Part shown: positions 62,192 to 64,000 of the stretch, piece after piece
How positions within the stretch are numbered: position 1 is the stretch's first letter
How the letters are laid out: each line of letters opens with the position of its first letter
Assembly: GCF_000755245.1 (NCBI RefSeq)
Contig: NZ_BBMP01000001.1
Location: 116,159 to 180,158, forward strand
Length of the DNA stretch: 64,000 bases
Reading direction: 5' to 3'
DNA from: Halococcus sediminicola
Lineage (GTDB): Archaea > Halobacteriota > Halobacteria > Halobacteriales > Halococcaceae
The notes under the pieces: model-generated
Database searches by the model: none
What the model was told of the DNA's origin: nothing
The model's input: only the letters and a program-made list of their open reading frames with translations
Made by a program: the position numbers and the translations under genes

Positions 62192-63067
62192 TCAGACCCA
62201 CCCGCAGTCTTCGAGATAGCTCATCGCCTCGCGGGCGGTTTCGGCGGCGGTCTCCTCGTAGGGATAGAGTTCGACCGTGACAAATCCCTCATAGCCCCGC
62301 GAATCGAGCGCGTCGAGGAAGTCGTCGATGGCCATTGCGCCGTCGCCGAGCTGGGTATGCTCGTGACTGCGGTCTGCGGGGATATCCTCCAGATGCACGT
62401 GGTCTACGTACTCGGCGAGTCGGTCGAACGCCTCCACGGGATCCTCGCCGACACTGAAGAGGTGGCCAGCGTCAAAGTTACACCGAATTCGTGAATAGTC
62501 AATGCGCTCGACGAATTCGAGGAACTCCCCGGTGGTCTCGATGAGCAACTCGGGTTCGGGCTCGACGAGTACGTTGATGCCGACGGTCTCGGCCGTCTCG
62601 GCGATCTTCCGGAGGCTCTCGACGAAGTCGTCCATCGCTTCGTCGTCGGGTCTGTCGAACGGTACCGGGCCGCCCGGCGGAATCGAGATGCAGGGTGCGC
62701 CGAGGTTCGCGGCCGTCCGCAGGGCGGCCTGGGTGTGTTCGACCCGCGCCTGCCGATCCTCGGCGTCGTGTTCGACGAACGAGGGGTGGTGGAAGTCCTC
62801 CGTGTCGCGGCTGTACTCCGACTCGCGGACCCGGTCGCTCACTTCGCCGGCGCTGAACATGAACGCATTACAGTTGGCGATCTCGAGGTCTTGGTCTGCG
62901 AGTATTCGCTGGATACGTTCAGTCCTGGCATCATCGACCGTCTCTGGGTAGAGGTGGGGCTCGTCGAGCAGAATCTCGATGCCGTCGTAGCCGGCGCTGC
63001 CCAGCACCTCGATCGTCTCCTCGAGGCTGTACTCCCGGAACGCATTGGTTGAGAACCCGAACTTCAT
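62192..63067 (-). CDS. sugar phosphate isomerase/epimerase-family TIM-barrel protein
   Basis: 291 residues from ATG 63067 (MKFGFSTNAFREYSLEE); longer starts overlap the upstream gene. Features: YDGIEILLDEPHLYP, APCISIPPGGPVPF, GINVLVEPEPELLIE (Glu), IRCNFDAGHLFSVGEDP (Asp/His), VDHVHLEDIPADRSHEH (His) and FVTVELYPYEETA (Glu), a complete metal-ligand set of the xylose-isomerase-like barrel. It overlaps the EboB-like gene by four bases, so the two are coupled. In ebo clusters a barrel of this superfamily (EboE) is present, but the match to EboE specifically is uncertain. Confidence 0.87.
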   Translation of the reverse strand: MKFGFSTNAFREYSLEETIEVLGSAGYDGIEILLDEPHLYPETVDDARTERIQRILADQDLEIANCNAFMFSAGEVSDRVRESEYSRDTEDFHHPSFVEHDAEDRQARVEHTQAALRTAANLGAPCISIPPGGPVPFDRPDDEAMDDFVESLRKIAETAETVGINVLVEPEPELLIETTGEFLEFVERIDYSRIRCNFDAGHLFSVGEDPVEAFDRLAEYVDHVHLEDIPADRSHEHTQLGDGAMAIDDFLDALDSRGYEGFVTVELYPYEETAAETAREAMSYLEDCGWV

Positions 63068-63864
63068 CGTTCGTACTCGAAGTTCGACGACTGGTCGAAG
63101 AACTCGTAGGGGTTGTCGAAGACGACCTTTTTGACTTCCTCGTGCTCCCATCCACGGTCGAGCATCTTGTCCCTGGCTTTCGGCACCGCGAGCGGGTCCG
63201 AGGGGTCCCAGTCGGCGGCGCTATTAAATAGCATCTTGTCGGTACCGTACTCTTCGAGGAGGTCGATGGCCGCCTCGTCCTCGATCTTGCCGGGATAGAG
63301 CGTGAAGCCGACCCAGCAGTCCGTCGTCAGGGAGGTCTCGATGGTGTACTCAGTATTGTGGTCGATGACGATGCGTTCCTGGGTGACGCCCTCGTCTTCG
63401 ATGATGTCGACGATTCGTTCCGTTCCCTCGGGTTTGTTCGTGTGTGGCGTGTGGATTATTACGGGGAGTTCGCGCTCTTCTGCCATTCGTAGCTGGGTAC
63501 GGAAGGCCCACTCCTCGTCGTCGGTGCCCTGATCGAAACCGATCTCGCCGAGGCCGACGACGTTCTCGCGGTCGAGGTACTCCGGCAGACGGTCCAGCAC
63601 TTCCTCGGCCATCTCGCGGTAGTTCGCCTCCTTGGGCTCCAGCCCGATGGTCACGTAGTGGTCCATTCCGCCGGCGCGCTCGGCGCGCGCGGTCTCGAAG
63701 TCGATGATCTGCTCGAAGTAATCGAAGAACGAGCCCGCGTGCTGTTTGTCCGTGCCGCTCCAGAACGCGGGTTCGATGCAGCACTCGATGCCAGCCCGAC
63801 GCGCCCGTGCGTAGTCGTCGGCCGAGCGCGAGACCATGTGCATGTGCGGGTCGATGATCTCCAT
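63064..63864 (-). CDS. TatD-family metal hydrolase, EboB-like
   Basis: 266 residues, beginning MEIIDPHMHMVSRSADDYARARRAGIECCIEPAFWSG. Metal-binding motifs: HMHM at residues 7-10, VTIGLEPKEANYREMAEEVLDRLPEYL, GEIGFDQGTDDEEWAF (Glu), VIIHTPHTNKPEGTERI (His), IVIDHNTEYTI (Asp/His) and NSAADWDPSDPLAVPK (Asp). The DPHMHM..DDY and GL-PKEAN features fit the EboB branch better than general TatD nucleases. EboB takes part in metabolite export to the cell surface or periplasm in bacteria. The start codon lies two bases from the true end of the contig, so its promoter and any upstream ebo genes are outside the window. Confidence 0.87.
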   Translation of the reverse strand: MEIIDPHMHMVSRSADDYARARRAGIECCIEPAFWSGTDKQHAGSFFDYFEQIIDFETARAERAGGMDHYVTIGLEPKEANYREMAEEVLDRLPEYLDRENVVGLGEIGFDQGTDDEEWAFRTQLRMAEERELPVIIHTPHTNKPEGTERIVDIIEDEGVTQERIVIDHNTEYTIETSLTTDCWVGFTLYPGKIEDEAAIDLLEEYGTDKMLFNSAADWDPSDPLAVPKARDKMLDRGWEHEEVKKVVFDNPYEFFDQSSNFEYER

Positions 63865-63866
63865 GC

Positions 63867-64000
63867 CTGTCGCGTATACACATCTGACGCTGCCGACGAT
63901 ATGCAGTGTGTAGAGTGGGGTGGGTGCCGTGACATTGAAAAAAAAAACAGAAAAGACGAAGAAGAAACAGGAGAAAGATCAGAACGAGAAGGTAAAGAGC
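63867..64000. other. sequencing-adapter read-through (Nextera), not genomic
   Basis: From 63867 the bases follow the Nextera transposase end CTGTCTCTTATACACATCT with two T-to-G changes, then GACGCTGCCGACGA exactly (63886-63899). Next comes TATGCAGT (63900-63907), the reverse complement of the i5 index ACTGCATA, and then a degraded version of the P5 end (gtgtaga..cggtgg..gccgt..catt) from 63908. A poly-A run and A/G-rich noise follow to 64000. ORFs crossing it (for example one starting MCIRDRH) are artefacts. Confidence 0.96.

Noticed and set aside
63350..63883. Minus-strand ORF starting MCIRDRH
   Set aside because: Its start lies in Nextera adapter sequence, and the rest is a shifted frame of the TatD-type gene.

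Overview
The window is haloarchaeal chromosome (class Halobacteria). The coding bias is GC-rich and acidic, secreted proteins use twin-arginine (Tat) signals, several starts look leaderless behind archaeal TATA boxes, and there is an RdfA/SMC-related gene pair and haloarchaeal IS families. It is the end of a contig: from about 63867 onward the sequence is Illumina Nextera adapter read-through, not biology.

Layout. 1-1190: truncated F420-type luciferase-like oxidoreductase and a small cupin. 2152-5805: decayed IS6 end, archaea-specific SMC-related ATPase, rdfA, and an inverted relic of a second SMC-related gene. 5895-14795: IclR regulator, complete sugar ABC transporter (ATPase, binding lipoprotein, two permeases), creatininase-family hydrolase, enolase-superfamily dehydratase, SDR and RidA, a catabolic island for a carbohydrate or sugar acid. 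14961-24628: uncharacterised TIM-barrel protein, GH109-like Gfo/Idh/MocA protein and GH20 hexosaminidase (amino-sugar glycan degradation), split by nested insertion sequences and a dead plasmid/virus primase, then a second enolase-superfamily dehydratase.

25421-60126 is the most striking part. Six very large Tat-exported modular enzymes end in almost the same dockerin-like Ca2+-binding domain, and an export-signal protein with three cohesin-like repeats plus its own divergent dockerin lies among them. The enzymes combine PQQ-type sugar dehydrogenase beta-propellers, DUF1080 (3-keto-glycoside hydrolase/lyase) domains, a ThuA domain, a double sugar-isomerase TIM barrel, malectin and LamG carbohydrate-binding domains, blue-copper (cupredoxin) domains and a complete multicopper oxidase. 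I infer an extracellular oxidative counterpart of a cellulosome: sugars or glycosides are oxidised on the propellers, electrons could pass through cupredoxin to the multicopper oxidase and O2, and 3-keto products are processed by DUF1080 and isomerase domains. A cytoplasmic isomerase, a Gfo/Idh/MocA oxidoreductase and a BmpA/NupA-type ABC importer are embedded in the same stretch. Cohesin-dockerin binding is inferred, not shown.

60384-63864: minus-strand cluster of a frameshifted TIM-barrel isomerase, UbiA-family prenyltransferase, intact TIM-barrel isomerase and an EboB-like TatD hydrolase, resembling part of the ebo metabolite-trafficking cluster.

Mobile DNA is abundant: IS6, IS5, IS110, ISH3, IS630 and one further family, mostly dead. 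Several transposase reading frames contain unusually long perfect inverted repeats.
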